Notes under the pieces: model-generated
Database searches by the model: none
What the model was told of the DNA's origin: nothing
What the model saw: only the letters and a program-made list of their open reading frames with translations
In this document: in pieces, positions 36,624 to 46,074 of the stretch
Layout: every line of letters begins with the position of its first letter
Position numbering within the stretch: the first letter of the stretch is position 1
Translations under genes and position numbers: made by a program
DNA from: Paraburkholderia guartelaensis
Lineage (GTDB): Bacteria > Pseudomonadota > Gammaproteobacteria > Burkholderiales > Burkholderiaceae
NCBI RefSeq assembly: GCF_004353905.1
Contig: NZ_SMOD01000014.1
Location: forward strand, 1 to 64,000
Length of the DNA: 64,000 nt
Direction of reading: 5' to 3'

Positions 36624-38201
36624 ATGATCGATGACGTCAACCACGGTTTCCGACGCAGCCGTTCGCACTGGCATTCGCGCAGTGCGGCGCGCCACCATGC
36701 AGCCTGCGAGATGCTCACGCGTGCTGCATGGGGCACTGTCCTGATCGCCCTGTCCGGTTGCACGGTCGGACCGAACTACCATACGCCCACGCCGCCCACG
36801 ACCGGCACGTACACGTCCACGCCGCTACCCGATCAAACGGCCTCGGCGCCGGGCGCATCGGGTGTCCCGCAACAATTCGTCGCCGGCCTGGACATTCCCG
36901 CCCAGTGGTGGACGCTCTTTCATTGCGAGCCGCTCGACGTGCTGATCCGCGAAGCGCTTGCCAACAGCCCCAACGTTGCCGCGGCGCAAGCGGCGCTCAG
37001 GCAGGCCGGCGAAAATCTTCGTGCGCAAATGGGCACCACGCTGTATCCGTCCGTCGACGCGACGGCCAATGCGACGCGCGAGAAGTTCAGCGGCGTCACG
37101 TTCGGCGAGCCGCAGCTCACGGAACTGCTGAACCTCTATAACGCATCGGTGAACGTCTCGTACAACCTCGATGTGTTCGGAGGCGGAAGGCGAGAGCTCG
37201 AATCGTTGCGCTCGCAGGTCGATTATCAGGGCTATCAGTTGCAGGCTGCGTATCTCGCGTTGTCCGCGAACATCGTGACGGCGGCCATCAAGGAAGCCTC
37301 GCTGCGGGAGCAAATCGAAGCGACCGCAAGCATTGCCGACGACGAAGACGCGCAGCTCGGCATCATGCGCAAGCAACTCGCGCTGGGCGGCGTGAGTCGC
37401 GCAGCGGTGCTTGCACAGGAAACGCTGGTGGCGCAGACGCGCGCGACCTTGCCGCCGTTGCATCAGTCGCTCGACCAGACGCGTCACCAGCTCGCGGTCC
37501 TGGCCGGCAAGCCGCCGAGCGATACGGACGTGCCCGAGTTCAGGCTGTCGATGTTCACGCTGCCGCAAACGTTGCCCGTCAGCGTGCCGTCTTCGCTCGT
37601 GCGGCAGCGCCCCGACATTCTCGCCGCCGACGCCACGCTGCATCAGGCGAGCGCCCAGGTTGGCGTCGCGACGGCGAACATGTATCCGCAGCTCACGCTC
37701 TCCGCGAGTTACGGCCCGCAGGCGCTGACACCCGCGGGCCTTCTTAAGTACGCCGACATGATCTGGAGCATCGGCGCAGGCATCACACAGCCGATCTTTC
37801 ACGGCGGCCAGTTGAGCGCGCAAAAGCGCGCGGCAGAAGCGGCGTTCGACGAGGCCAACGCGCAATACCGTCAAACAGTGCTGCTCGCATTCCAGAACGT
37901 CGCCGATACGTTACGCGCGCTCGAGCACGATGCAACCGGACTGAGCGCACAGACGCAAGCATGGCGAGCTGCCGGCGATTCTCTCGACCTCACGCGCGGC
38001 CAGTTTCGCATCGGCGGCGTCAGCTATCTGGCGCTGCTCGATGCACAGCGCCAATACCAGCAGACGGTTGTGAATCTCGCGCAGGCGCAGGCCGCGCGCT
38101 ATGCGGACACGGCGGCGCTGTTTCAGGCGCTCGGCGGCGGATGGTGGAACGACACGGCGACGAGCCAGGCAGCCCAGCCGACCCCGGTTACGCCGAAATG
38201 A
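36624..38201 (+). CDS. RND efflux outer membrane lipoprotein (NodT/OprM family)
   Basis: 525 residues from ATG 36624 (AAGGTGG upstream); a start at 36711 would leave a shorter leader. The lipobox ALSGC (GTVLIALSGCTVGPNY) precedes the repeated coiled-coil/beta modules of TolC-like channels. Each half has ALANSPNVAAAQAALRQAG-type helices, and the end is RFRIGGVSYLALLDAQRQYQQ-like. It forms the exit channel of the pump encoded downstream, and the three genes lie in one operon. Confidence 0.92.
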   Translation: MIDDVNHGFRRSRSHWHSRSAARHHAACEMLTRAAWGTVLIALSGCTVGPNYHTPTPPTTGTYTSTPLPDQTASAPGASGVPQQFVAGLDIPAQWWTLFHCEPLDVLIREALANSPNVAAAQAALRQAGENLRAQMGTTLYPSVDATANATREKFSGVTFGEPQLTELLNLYNASVNVSYNLDVFGGGRRELESLRSQVDYQGYQLQAAYLALSANIVTAAIKEASLREQIEATASIADDEDAQLGIMRKQLALGGVSRAAVLAQETLVAQTRATLPPLHQSLDQTRHQLAVLAGKPPSDTDVPEFRLSMFTLPQTLPVSVPSSLVRQRPDILAADATLHQASAQVGVATANMYPQLTLSASYGPQALTPAGLLKYADMIWSIGAGITQPIFHGGQLSAQKRAAEAAFDEANAQYRQTVLLAFQNVADTLRALEHDATGLSAQTQAWRAAGDSLDLTRGQFRIGGVSYLALLDAQRQYQQTVVNLAQAQAARYADTAALFQALGGGWWNDTATSQAAQPTPVTPK

Positions 38202-38232
38202 ATCCTTTTGCAGTGGCCGCCCCGGCCAGGAC

Positions 38233-39390
38233 ATGACGATGACGACGAAAAAGCCGATGGCAAAGCGGATGATCATCATGCTGATCTGCGTGGGCATACT
38301 GCTCGCCGCGCTGGTCGGCTTCAATCTGTTCAGGGCGCACATGATCCAGAAGTTCATGGCGAGCAACGCTGCGCCGCCCGCCACCGTCACGGCCGCTATC
38401 GCAGGCTATCAAACATGGCAGCCGCAGCTTGTCGCAGTGGGCAGCCTGCGCGCGGTGCGCGGCGTCGACGTGACGACGGAAGTGGCCGGGCTCGTGCGCG
38501 AGATCGCGTTCAACTCGGGGCAGGAGGTGAAGACTGGCCAGGTGCTCGTGCGCCTGAACGACGATTCGGACCGCGCGCAGCTCGCGTCGTTGCAAGCAGC
38601 CGCGGACCTTGCGCAAACGGTCTACAAGCGCGACAAGGCGCAGTTCGACATTCAGGCGATTGCCAAGGCGCAGCTCGACGCCGACGCCGCCGATCTCAAG
38701 AGTAAAAGAGCCCAGGTCGATCAACAGGCCGCCCTCGTCATAAAGAAGACGATACGCGCACCGTTCGCGGGACGCGTCGGCATCACGACGGTCAATCCCG
38801 GCCAGTACCTCAATCCGGGCGATGCCATCGTCACGCTGCAAGCCATCGACCCGATCTACGCCGACTTCTTTCTGCCGCAGCAGCAGCTCGGCCAATTGCA
38901 GGTTGGCCAGGCCATCGTCGTCGATACGGATGCATTCGGCAACCGCACGTTCGACGGCAAGATCCGCTCGATCAATCCGCGCGTGGACAGTAGCACGCGC
39001 AACGTCCAGATCGAGGCGACTGTCGACAATAGCGAGCGCAAGCTGCTGCCTGGCATGTATGCGAACGTGAAGATCGATGCGGGTGGCGCGCAGCGCTATC
39101 TGACCTTGCCGCAAACGGCGATTACCTATAACCCGTATGGCGCGACCGTGTTCATCGTGAAGCCCGGCGAACATAAGAATGCACAAGGCAAGATCATGCC
39201 CGTCGCGCAACAGGTGTTCGTCACGCCGGGGCCGACGCGCGGCGACCAGGTCGCGATTCTCAAGGGCATCAGCGAAGGTACGCAGGTCGTGACGAGCGGG
39301 CAGCTGAAACTGAAAAACGGCACGCCCCTCGTGATCGACAACCGCGTGCTGCCTGCGAACAGCCCGAATCCGACGCCCCAGGAACAATAG
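38233..39390 (+). CDS. RND efflux membrane-fusion (adaptor) protein
   Basis: 385 residues from ATG 38233 (CCAGGAC upstream). A membrane anchor lies near residues 12-32 (MIIMLICVGILLAALVGFNLF), then a lipoyl-like hairpin (LVAVGSLRAVRGVDVTTEVAG, VREIAFNSGQEVKTGQVLVRL), a coiled-coil and beta-barrel (IRAPFAGRVGITTVNPGQYLNPGD). It joins the inner-membrane pump at 39402 to the outer-membrane channel at 36624. Confidence 0.95.
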   Translation: MTMTTKKPMAKRMIIMLICVGILLAALVGFNLFRAHMIQKFMASNAAPPATVTAAIAGYQTWQPQLVAVGSLRAVRGVDVTTEVAGLVREIAFNSGQEVKTGQVLVRLNDDSDRAQLASLQAAADLAQTVYKRDKAQFDIQAIAKAQLDADAADLKSKRAQVDQQAALVIKKTIRAPFAGRVGITTVNPGQYLNPGDAIVTLQAIDPIYADFFLPQQQLGQLQVGQAIVVDTDAFGNRTFDGKIRSINPRVDSSTRNVQIEATVDNSERKLLPGMYANVKIDAGGAQRYLTLPQTAITYNPYGATVFIVKPGEHKNAQGKIMPVAQQVFVTPGPTRGDQVAILKGISEGTQVVTSGQLKLKNGTPLVIDNRVLPANSPNPTPQEQ

Positions 39391-39401
39391 AAGAGCGCGC
39401 G

Positions 39402-42400
39402 ATGAAATTCACCGACATCTTCATTGAACGGCCGGTCCTCGCTTCGGTGGTGAGTCTGCTGATACTCGTGCTCGGCTTGCGCTCGCTCGCGGCGCTGAAG
39501 GTCAGCGAGTATCCGCAAACCGAAAACGGCGTGGTGACGATCACCACCGCGTACTATGGCGCGAGCGCCGACACGATGGCGGGCTTCATCACGCAGCCGC
39601 TCGAAGCCGCGATCGCACAGGCACAGGGAATAGACTACATGTCGTCGACGAGCACCACGGGTGTCTCGACGATCACCGCGACGCTGCGGCTCAACTACGA
39701 CTCCAACCGCGCGCTCACAGAGATCAACACGCAGATCGCATCGGTGCGCAACCAGTTGCCGCCGCAGGCGCAACAGCCCGTGCTGACCGTGCAAGTGGGG
39801 CAAACCACCGACGCGATGTACATGGGTTTTTACAGCGACGTGCTGCCGAGCAACAACGTCACGGATTATCTGCTGCGTGTCGTGAAGCCGAAGCTCGATT
39901 CGGTCCAGGGCGTGCAGACGGCGGAAGTGCTCGGTGGCCGTCAGTTCGCGCTGCGTGCATGGCTCGACTCGAGCAGGCTCGCCGCACACAACGTGACGGC
40001 CGCCGACGTCTTCACGGCGCTCGGCAACAACAACTATCTGGCGACGCTTGGCACAACGAGAGGCCAGATGATAAGCGTCGATCTCAATGCGGGCACCGAC
40101 CTGCATTCCGTCGAGGACTTCAAGAAGCTCGTCGTCACGCAGAAGAACGGCGCGATCGTGCGCCTCGAAGACGTCGCGAACGTCGTGCTCGGCGCGGACA
40201 ATTACGACTTCAACGTCGCGTTCAGCGGCAAGCGATCGGTGTTCATCGGCATCAAGGTGGCGCCCGATGCGAACGTGCTCGACGTCGCGAAGCGCGTGAA
40301 AACGATCTTCCCGGATCTGCAGAGGCAGTTCCCGACGGGCATGACGGGCGACATCGTCTACGACGCGACCGACTTCATCAACACGGCGATCGTGGAAGTA
40401 GTGAAGACGTTAGTCGAGGCGCTGTTGATCGTGACTGTTGTGATCTTCCTTTTTCTTGGCAGTCTGCGTGCGGTGATCGTGCCCGTGATCGCGATGCCGC
40501 TCTCGCTGATCGGCACGTTCTTCGTGATGCAGGTGCTCGGCTATTCGATCAATCTGCTGACACTGCTTGCGCTCGTGCTCGCCATCGGCCTCGTCGTCGA
40601 CGATGCGATCATCGTGGTCGAGAACGTCGACCGGCATATGAAGGAGGAGGGCAGGCAGCCTTTCGAAGCCGCACTGATCGCGGCGCGCGAACTCGGTGGC
40701 CCGATTCTCGCGATGACGGTCGTGCTGATCGCGGTGTACGTGCCGATCGGCTTTCAGGGTGGACTGACCGGCGCGCTGTTCACCGAGTTCGCGTTCACGC
40801 TCGCGGGCGCCGTCACCGTGTCGGGCGTGATCGCGCTGACGCTCTCGCCCATGATGTGCTCGCGCTTTTTCCGCATGGACCAGCAGTCGGGCCGCTTCCC
40901 GCGCTTCGTCGACCGGCAGTTCGAACGTGTGCATCATGGCTACCGGCGTCTGTTGCATGCGATGCTCGACACGTGGCCCGTGTTCGTCGTGATGGGCGCG
41001 CTGCTCCTGTGCGGCACCGTCTATCTCTTCATGACGTCGCAAACGGAGCTTGCCCCTCAGGAGGATCAGGGCATCGTGCTGTCCCAGGTCCAGGGGCCGC
41101 CGAACGCGACGATCCAGCAGATGCAGACTTACGCGGATCAGGTCTTCGATATCTCGAAGCAGTTGCCGGAATACGCGCAGATGTTCCAGCTCACGGGCGT
41201 GCCGACGCTGAACCAGGGCATCGGCGGCGTGCTCTTCAAGACGTGGGACAAGCGCAAGAAGGGGGCGACGCAATTACAGCAGGAATTGCAGCAGAAGTGG
41301 AACGGCATCGCGGGCGCGCGTATCGCCGCATTTCAGTTTCCGCCCCTGCCGGGCGCGCAAGGATTGCCCGTGCAATTCGTCATCAGCACGACGGAGCCGT
41401 TCGAGAACCTCAACGAAGTGTCGCAAGCCGTGCTGCAAAAGGCGCGCGAAAGCGGCATGTTCTTCTTCGTCGACAGCGATCTGAAGATCGACAAGCCGGA
41501 AAGTGTACTGCTCGTGGACCGCGACAAAGTCGCTTCGCTCGGCCTCACGCAGAGCGATGTTGGGCAGACGTTGGGCGCGGCGCTCGGTGGGAACTTCGTC
41601 AACTACTTTTCGATTGCCGGCCGCTCGTACAAGGTGATTCCGCAGGTGCTGCAAACGGACCGGCTGAATCCGTCGCAAGTGCTCGACTATTACTTGCGCA
41701 CGCCCGATGGCAGTGTGATTCCCGCTTCGACGGTTACGCATCTGAAGCGCAACGTCGTGCCCGAGTCGATCAATCACTTCCAGCAGCTGAATTCGGCCAC
41801 GATCTCCGGGGTGCTCGCGCCGGGCATCTCTCAGGGCGAAGTGCTCGACTTCCTGCGCAAGGCCACCACGGACGTCGCGCCCGCGGGATACACGGCCGAT
41901 TATTCGGGTCTGTCGCGACAGTTCGTGCAGGAGTCCGGCGGCTTCGTGACCACGCTGCTGTTGGCGACGATCATCGTGTTTCTCGCGCTCGCCGCTCAGT
42001 TCGAGAGCTTTCGCGATCCGGTCGTGATTCTCGTGTCGGTGCCGATGGCGCTGTTCGGCGCGCTGATCTTCATCAACGTGGGACTCACCACGCTCAACAT
42101 TTACACGCAGGTGGGCCTCGTCACGCTGATGGGTCTCGTCAGCAAACACGGCATTCTGATCGTGCAGTTCGCGAATGAACTGCAACGTGCGGGACGCGGC
42201 AAGCGCGAAGCACTCGAAGAAGCGGCCGGCGTGCGCTTGCGGCCGATCCTGATGACGACGGCCGCGATGGTGCTGGGCGTCGTGCCGCTCGTGATCGCAT
42301 CGGGTGCGGGTGCGGCCGGCCGCAACGCGATGGGACTCGTGATTTTCACGGGGATGTCGATCGGCACGCTGTTCACGCTGTTCGTCGTGCCCGCGATGTA

Positions 42401-42455
42401 TATGTTCCTCGCCGCGGACCATCATCGGGACAGGGAGCATCCGGAGCAGGCCTGA
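39402..42455 (+). CDS. RND efflux inner-membrane transporter (HAE1 family)
   Basis: 1017 residues with 12 membrane helices and two large periplasmic loops. Family motifs are MKFTDIFIERPVLASVVSLLI, GLRSLAALKVSEYPQTENG, LTLLALVLAIGLVVDDAIIVVENV (helix 4 with the paired acidic proton-relay residues DD) and a repeat-half equivalent near GLVTLMGLVSKHGILIV. It exports lipophilic compounds by proton antiport; the substrate is unknown. It starts 11 bp after the adaptor gene. No regulator gene adjoins the operon. Confidence 0.95.
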   Translation: MKFTDIFIERPVLASVVSLLILVLGLRSLAALKVSEYPQTENGVVTITTAYYGASADTMAGFITQPLEAAIAQAQGIDYMSSTSTTGVSTITATLRLNYDSNRALTEINTQIASVRNQLPPQAQQPVLTVQVGQTTDAMYMGFYSDVLPSNNVTDYLLRVVKPKLDSVQGVQTAEVLGGRQFALRAWLDSSRLAAHNVTAADVFTALGNNNYLATLGTTRGQMISVDLNAGTDLHSVEDFKKLVVTQKNGAIVRLEDVANVVLGADNYDFNVAFSGKRSVFIGIKVAPDANVLDVAKRVKTIFPDLQRQFPTGMTGDIVYDATDFINTAIVEVVKTLVEALLIVTVVIFLFLGSLRAVIVPVIAMPLSLIGTFFVMQVLGYSINLLTLLALVLAIGLVVDDAIIVVENVDRHMKEEGRQPFEAALIAARELGGPILAMTVVLIAVYVPIGFQGGLTGALFTEFAFTLAGAVTVSGVIALTLSPMMCSRFFRMDQQSGRFPRFVDRQFERVHHGYRRLLHAMLDTWPVFVVMGALLLCGTVYLFMTSQTELAPQEDQGIVLSQVQGPPNATIQQMQTYADQVFDISKQLPEYAQMFQLTGVPTLNQGIGGVLFKTWDKRKKGATQLQQELQQKWNGIAGARIAAFQFPPLPGAQGLPVQFVISTTEPFENLNEVSQAVLQKARESGMFFFVDSDLKIDKPESVLLVDRDKVASLGLTQSDVGQTLGAALGGNFVNYFSIAGRSYKVIPQVLQTDRLNPSQVLDYYLRTPDGSVIPASTVTHLKRNVVPESINHFQQLNSATISGVLAPGISQGEVLDFLRKATTDVAPAGYTADYSGLSRQFVQESGGFVTTLLLATIIVFLALAAQFESFRDPVVILVSVPMALFGALIFINVGLTTLNIYTQVGLVTLMGLVSKHGILIVQFANELQRAGRGKREALEEAAGVRLRPILMTTAAMVLGVVPLVIASGAGAAGRNAMGLVIFTGMSIGTLFTLFVVPAMYMFLAADHHRDREHPEQA

Positions 42456-42470
42456 GCAACCGAAGAGAGT

Positions 42471-42635
42471 TCAGGATTTTCTGGACGTTTTCGCCACAAA
42501 TGGTGTGGGGATGTGCTGAACCTTCTCGCTGCCACACTTCGGGCAAGGCGGATGAGCGGATGCATGTTCAGCAAGATGCTCGGCATGCTCGAACATCTCA
42601 CCACATTTCTCGCACCTGTACTGGTAAGTCGGCAT
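42471..42635 (-). CDS. FmdB-family zinc-ribbon protein, 54 aa
   Basis: A short gene on the minus strand from ATG 42635 (ribosome-binding site AGAGGAA): MPTYQYRCEKCGEMFEHAEH, with CPKCGSEKVQHIP after it. Two CxxC pairs (Cys8/Cys11 and Cys31/Cys34) form the zinc ribbon, and the start PTYQYRCEKCG is the classical FmdB opening. The function of such proteins is uncertain; they are often proposed to be regulators. It converges with the RND gene, 15 bp from its stop. Confidence 0.85.
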   Translation of the reverse strand: MPTYQYRCEKCGEMFEHAEHLAEHASAHPPCPKCGSEKVQHIPTPFVAKTSRKS

Positions 42636-42720
42636 GGTATTCCTCTAACGAGAATCCGGGCGACAACCCATTCTAGTGCAGGAAATGGGAGCGCTCTTCG
42701 GTGTCAATCCGAGCCGCAAG

Positions 42721-42876
42721 CTAGTGCTTGCGATGCATCCAGCTCATATGGTGCGTGTCGAGCCACTCGCTCAGGCTCTCTCCCTGGTGTTCGCGCCTGT
42801 AGCGACGGGACAAGGCCATGGCAACGACAACGAGAACCACAAGGCCAACCCAAAAACTGATCATTGACTGAGTCAT
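42721..42876 (-). CDS. small single-pass membrane protein, 51 aa
   Basis: Start ATG 42876 has an excellent ribosome-binding site (GAAGGAGG). MTQSMISFWVGLVVLVVVAM begins it, one membrane helix at about 5-22, followed by a basic turn (SRRYRREHQGESLSEWLDTH) and a His-rich end (HHMSWMHRKH). No family was recognised. A longer start at 42903 lacks a signal. Confidence 0.65.
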   Translation of the reverse strand: MTQSMISFWVGLVVLVVVAMALSRRYRREHQGESLSEWLDTHHMSWMHRKH

Positions 42877-43185
42877 GGCAGCCTCCTTCGGGAATGCGAC
42901 CATGCCTGAATTCTAGTGCCGAGGCGGCGGAATTCGCCTCGAAAGTTGTTGTGGCGCTCAGCAGGGATCGCGTCCGCCGGACCCAGTGGTATGTCGATTC
43001 CCATTGCCTAAAATGAAGTGTTGCGAGGGCCGGGGCAGCAGGGCCGTACCCCACGCGGCTCTCCCGAACGTTACCGTGATGGTGGCGAGTTATGTAGTGC
43101 TTGCACAATTCACTGATCAGGGCATATGAGCGCTCGCTGCGCTGCGCGGGCGACGCTACCGATGTTTTCCTATCGAGGAGGTCAA
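42877..43185. other. 309-bp gap with a hairpin
   Basis: No gene was seen. A 7-bp stem (CGAGGCG 42920-42926 with CGCCTCG 42935-42941, loop 8 nt) lies upstream of the small membrane protein gene. No T-run follows on either strand. Confidence 0.4.
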
Positions 43186-43389
43186 ATGAACACCAAGGAC
43201 AAAGGCAACGTGCGTGCATTCGTGCAGACGGCCGAACAGATCGGCGGATGGGTGTGGGTTATCTCGCTCGTCGACTTCGATGCGCGTGAAGTGCGGCGCT
43301 CGCTCGTAGCCGAAGAACCCTTCGCCACGGAGCGCGCGGCGAGAGACGCGGGCAATGCTCGTCTCGAAGCGCTCGCACACGATCAGTAA
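43186..43389 (+). CDS. small hypothetical protein, 67 aa
   Basis: The ATG at 43186 has the ribosome-binding site GAGGAGG; an ATG at 43126 has none. The product is soluble: FVQTAEQIGGWVWVISLVDFDAREVRRSLVA then an acidic helix (ATERAARDAGNARLEALAHD). The pattern (a Gly-Trp strand followed by an Arg/Glu/Ala-rich helix) recalls small DUF proteins of Burkholderia. Function unknown. Confidence 0.65.
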   Translation: MNTKDKGNVRAFVQTAEQIGGWVWVISLVDFDAREVRRSLVAEEPFATERAARDAGNARLEALAHDQ

Positions 43390-43404
43390 CTGCGCAGGGC
43401 CCAC

Positions 43405-44802
43405 TCAGGCGGGTGTAATGTTCTGATTCATGTGGAAGACGTTGTCGGGATCGTACCGGCGTTTGATGGAAGCCAGCCGCGCATAATTATTGCCGTAGGC
43501 TTCCTTCACGCGTTCGTCGCCTTCATCACCGAGGTTGTTTGCATAGACGCCTCCGGATGAATACGGCCTTAGCGCGTCCCATATGCTGCGCGCCCATTGG
43601 ACGTTCGCCGCATCTTCGGCGGCATCGTTCCAGATGGCGACGGGAAAGCAGTCAAAGCTCGCGTTGCGATGCGGGTACGCGGTCGCGGACCCGGCGACGC
43701 GGGCAATGGCGCCCCCTACGTGCTGAAAGACCAAAAGCGATGACGGCGAAGGCGAGCGTTCATAGGCGTCCAATACAGCGTCGATCGCTCCGTCTTCGAT
43801 CTCTCTCAGGAATTGCGCCTTCCAGTAGTACCTCCGGCCTCGCGGAAACACGCTGTCGCCGTTCGATTGAATCTGCAGGTAGGGCACACGCTCGAGGCGG
43901 CAGTCGACGGAAGAGCCTGACTGCATCAGTGCATCGAGAACCTGTCGACCGGAATCGGGGGCGCCGACATAGCACGCCGATATGCTGAAGAATCGCTCTC
44001 CGGAAGGATTGGCGACGAACGCAGCGTCTGCGCTGACCTCATCCGGTGCACTCCGCGCAAACTGATCGTAAAAGCGCAACGCGGCGCGTGCCTGCTCGAA
44101 CGGGTACAGCAAAGAGCAGACGAGCAACTCGGGATCCAGCGGGTGCAGCCGCAAATGAAAAGCTGTCGCTATGCCGAAGTTGCCTCCGCCGCCCCGGACA
44201 GCCCAGAACAGGTCGGAATGTTCGCGGTCGCTGGCCACCAGTTTTTGTCCGTCGGCCGTGACCATTTCGACGGCGACGAGGTTGTCGCAAGTCAGTCCGT
44301 ATTTGCGGCCGAGCTTGCCGAATCCGCCACCCAACGTCAGGCCGGCAAGGCCCGTGTCGCTGATCACACCCGTTGTCGTCGCGAGGCCGTGGGCCATTGT
44401 GGCCCGATCGAACTCTCCGAGGTTCAGGCCCGCCTCCGCGCGCACCACGCGCCGATCAGCGTCGACGTCAATCCGCTTCATGCGGGAGAGGTCGATGACA
44501 ATACCGGCATCGCAGACTGAAAGTCCCGCCACGTTGTGACCGCCGCTGCGCACTGCAACCCGCACATCAATCGACCTGGCAAAGCGCACGGCTGCGACCA
44601 CGTCGTCGGCGTCAGCACAGTAGACGATCATTGCCGGCCGCTTGTCGACTGTCCCGTTCCATACCCGGCGCGCCTCGTCGTAGTCCGGATCGCGAGGCAT
44701 GACCAGCGTGCCGTGAAGCGTGCGACGCAATTGCTCGCATTGACGCGAGGCAGCGTCGATTTCGCCCTTCAAGACAGGTGACGAATTTGTTTCGGTGCTC
44801 AT
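43405..44802 (-). CDS. FAD-binding berberine-bridge-type oxidoreductase
   Basis: 465 residues from ATG 44802 (GAAGGAGG upstream). The p-cresol-methylhydroxylase-type FAD domain has RSGGHNVAGLSV with His89 and YGLTCDNLVAVEM with Cys172, the two residues that covalently tether FAD in bicovalent members. VRGGGGNFGIATAFHLRLH and a C-terminal BBE tail (NNYARLASIKRRYDPDNVFHMNQNI) complete it. Such enzymes oxidise sugars or phenolics using O2. It is divergent from a LysR gene at 44938 with palindromic sites between, so it is likely regulated by it. Confidence 0.92.
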   Translation of the reverse strand: MSTETNSSPVLKGEIDAASRQCEQLRRTLHGTLVMPRDPDYDEARRVWNGTVDKRPAMIVYCADADDVVAAVRFARSIDVRVAVRSGGHNVAGLSVCDAGIVIDLSRMKRIDVDADRRVVRAEAGLNLGEFDRATMAHGLATTTGVISDTGLAGLTLGGGFGKLGRKYGLTCDNLVAVEMVTADGQKLVASDREHSDLFWAVRGGGGNFGIATAFHLRLHPLDPELLVCSLLYPFEQARAALRFYDQFARSAPDEVSADAAFVANPSGERFFSISACYVGAPDSGRQVLDALMQSGSSVDCRLERVPYLQIQSNGDSVFPRGRRYYWKAQFLREIEDGAIDAVLDAYERSPSPSSLLVFQHVGGAIARVAGSATAYPHRNASFDCFPVAIWNDAAEDAANVQWARSIWDALRPYSSGGVYANNLGDEGDERVKEAYGNNYARLASIKRRYDPDNVFHMNQNITPA

Positions 44803-44889
44803 CTTGCCTCCTTCGTGCTCGCTCGCGCTGAAGCCGAAATTCAAGGTTCGGTCGCTTGATCGTTGCACTCCCCACGCGTCGAAGCAAAA

Positions 44890-44923
44890 TGAAAGAATTC
44901 AGCTTTCAGATGAGAAAATTTCA
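44890..44923. promoter_or_regulatory. candidate LysR operators in the BBE/LysR intergenic region
   Basis: TGAAAG-N7-CTTTCA (44890-44908, perfect 6-bp arms) is followed by TGA-N7-TCA (44911-44923), both just before the LysR start at 44938. The arms and N7 spacing fit a T-N11-A LysR box pair. Confidence 0.5.
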
Positions 44924-44937
44924 CCTAGACTGAACAG

Positions 44938-45852
44938 ATGCGAAAGTTGCCTCCCTTGCGCTCGTTGCAGGCGTTCGAGGCGGTAGCGCGGCATCGCAGT
45001 TTCAAGGACGCCGCGCAAGAGCTGAACGTGACGCCGACGGCCCTGAGTCACCAGATCCGCACGCTGGAAGAAGCGTGTGGCCGTCAACTCTTTGCGCGTC
45101 GGCCGCGCCCCATTCGACTCACTACTGCCGGACAACTTCTGTATCCGGCGCTGCGCAGGGGATTCGATTCATTCGCAGACGCGCTCTCGACGGTTGCCGA
45201 AACGGGCGGCACGGTCGCGCTACGGATCACCAGCCCAAACGCCTTCGCGAGCCGTTGGCTGGTTCCGCGGTTGTCACAATGGCACGAGTTGCACCCCGAC
45301 ATTCCGCTGCAGATTATCGGCACCGATGCGGTCCTCGACCTGGACGCGGGCGAGGCCGACGTCGCGATACGCTACGCACACGCGGCGCCAAAAGGTCTGG
45401 TCTGTAAAGAGATCGCGCGAGACGCGTTCTACCCTGTGGCTAGCCCCGGCCTCCTCGGGACAGAAAATCCACGCCCGATAGCGGCAATCGACCTGCTTCG
45501 ATTTCCCCTGATCCATTACGAGTGGACGAACGGAGATCCCGAAGCGCCTTCCTGGCCGCGCTGGTTTTCTGCTTCGGGTGTGCCGGTATCCGCATACACG
45601 CCTCTTCGCAGCAAGCGTGACTTGCGCTTTCGGGAAGAGCTCCATGCGATCGACGCTGTGCTCGCCGGTCAGGGAATCGCTCTGTGCAGCGACATCGTAT
45701 TGGAGCGAGCATTGCTGAGTGGAGCGCTCGTGAAAGTGCTTCCTGTTGCGTTGCCTGGCTATGGCTTCTACGTCGCCCATCTCGCGGAGCATGCGACGTC
45801 CAGTGCAGTTCGCACCTTTGTAGAGTGGGTCACCGCCGCGCGTCGCGCTTAG
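44938..45852 (+). CDS. LysR-family regulator (GcvA-like)
   Basis: 304 residues. MRKLPPLRSLQAFEAVARHRSFKDAAQELNVTPTALSHQIRTLEEACG is the opening of the GcvA-type subgroup. The effector domain contains VALRITSPNAFASRWLVPRLSQWH and PLQIIGTDAVLDLDAGEADVAIRY. The coding region sits divergent from the oxidoreductase gene, which is the expected target. Confidence 0.93.
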   Translation: MRKLPPLRSLQAFEAVARHRSFKDAAQELNVTPTALSHQIRTLEEACGRQLFARRPRPIRLTTAGQLLYPALRRGFDSFADALSTVAETGGTVALRITSPNAFASRWLVPRLSQWHELHPDIPLQIIGTDAVLDLDAGEADVAIRYAHAAPKGLVCKEIARDAFYPVASPGLLGTENPRPIAAIDLLRFPLIHYEWTNGDPEAPSWPRWFSASGVPVSAYTPLRSKRDLRFREELHAIDAVLAGQGIALCSDIVLERALLSGALVKVLPVALPGYGFYVAHLAEHATSSAVRTFVEWVTAARRA

Positions 45853-46074
45853 GAACGGCCAGTTTCTTGCGGAAGGCAACGTGCATCCGTTTGCACATCG
45901 TCGTGTCGCCGATCAGGGCGGATTGCCATTTGGGCGAAATGGCAAAGCAAGGTCAGCATCACCGCTGCTATCAATTGCAGGGTATCCAGATCGACCCAAC
46001 TCAGCCAGAAGACTCGGCACCGACTCAGCGACCACTTCGCGGTCAAACGATCCTTTCATGGGCACGGCAAGGGC

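Noticed and set aside
39959..42178. 739-codon open frame inside the RND transporter gene, same strand
   Set aside because: It is in another frame of a clearly recognised transporter; its Arg/Gly/Ala-rich composition is typical of shifted high-GC reading.
40410..42440. Long antisense frames (287 and 388 codons) opposite the RND gene
   Set aside because: Charged, repetitive antisense sequence with no homology and no ribosome-binding site.
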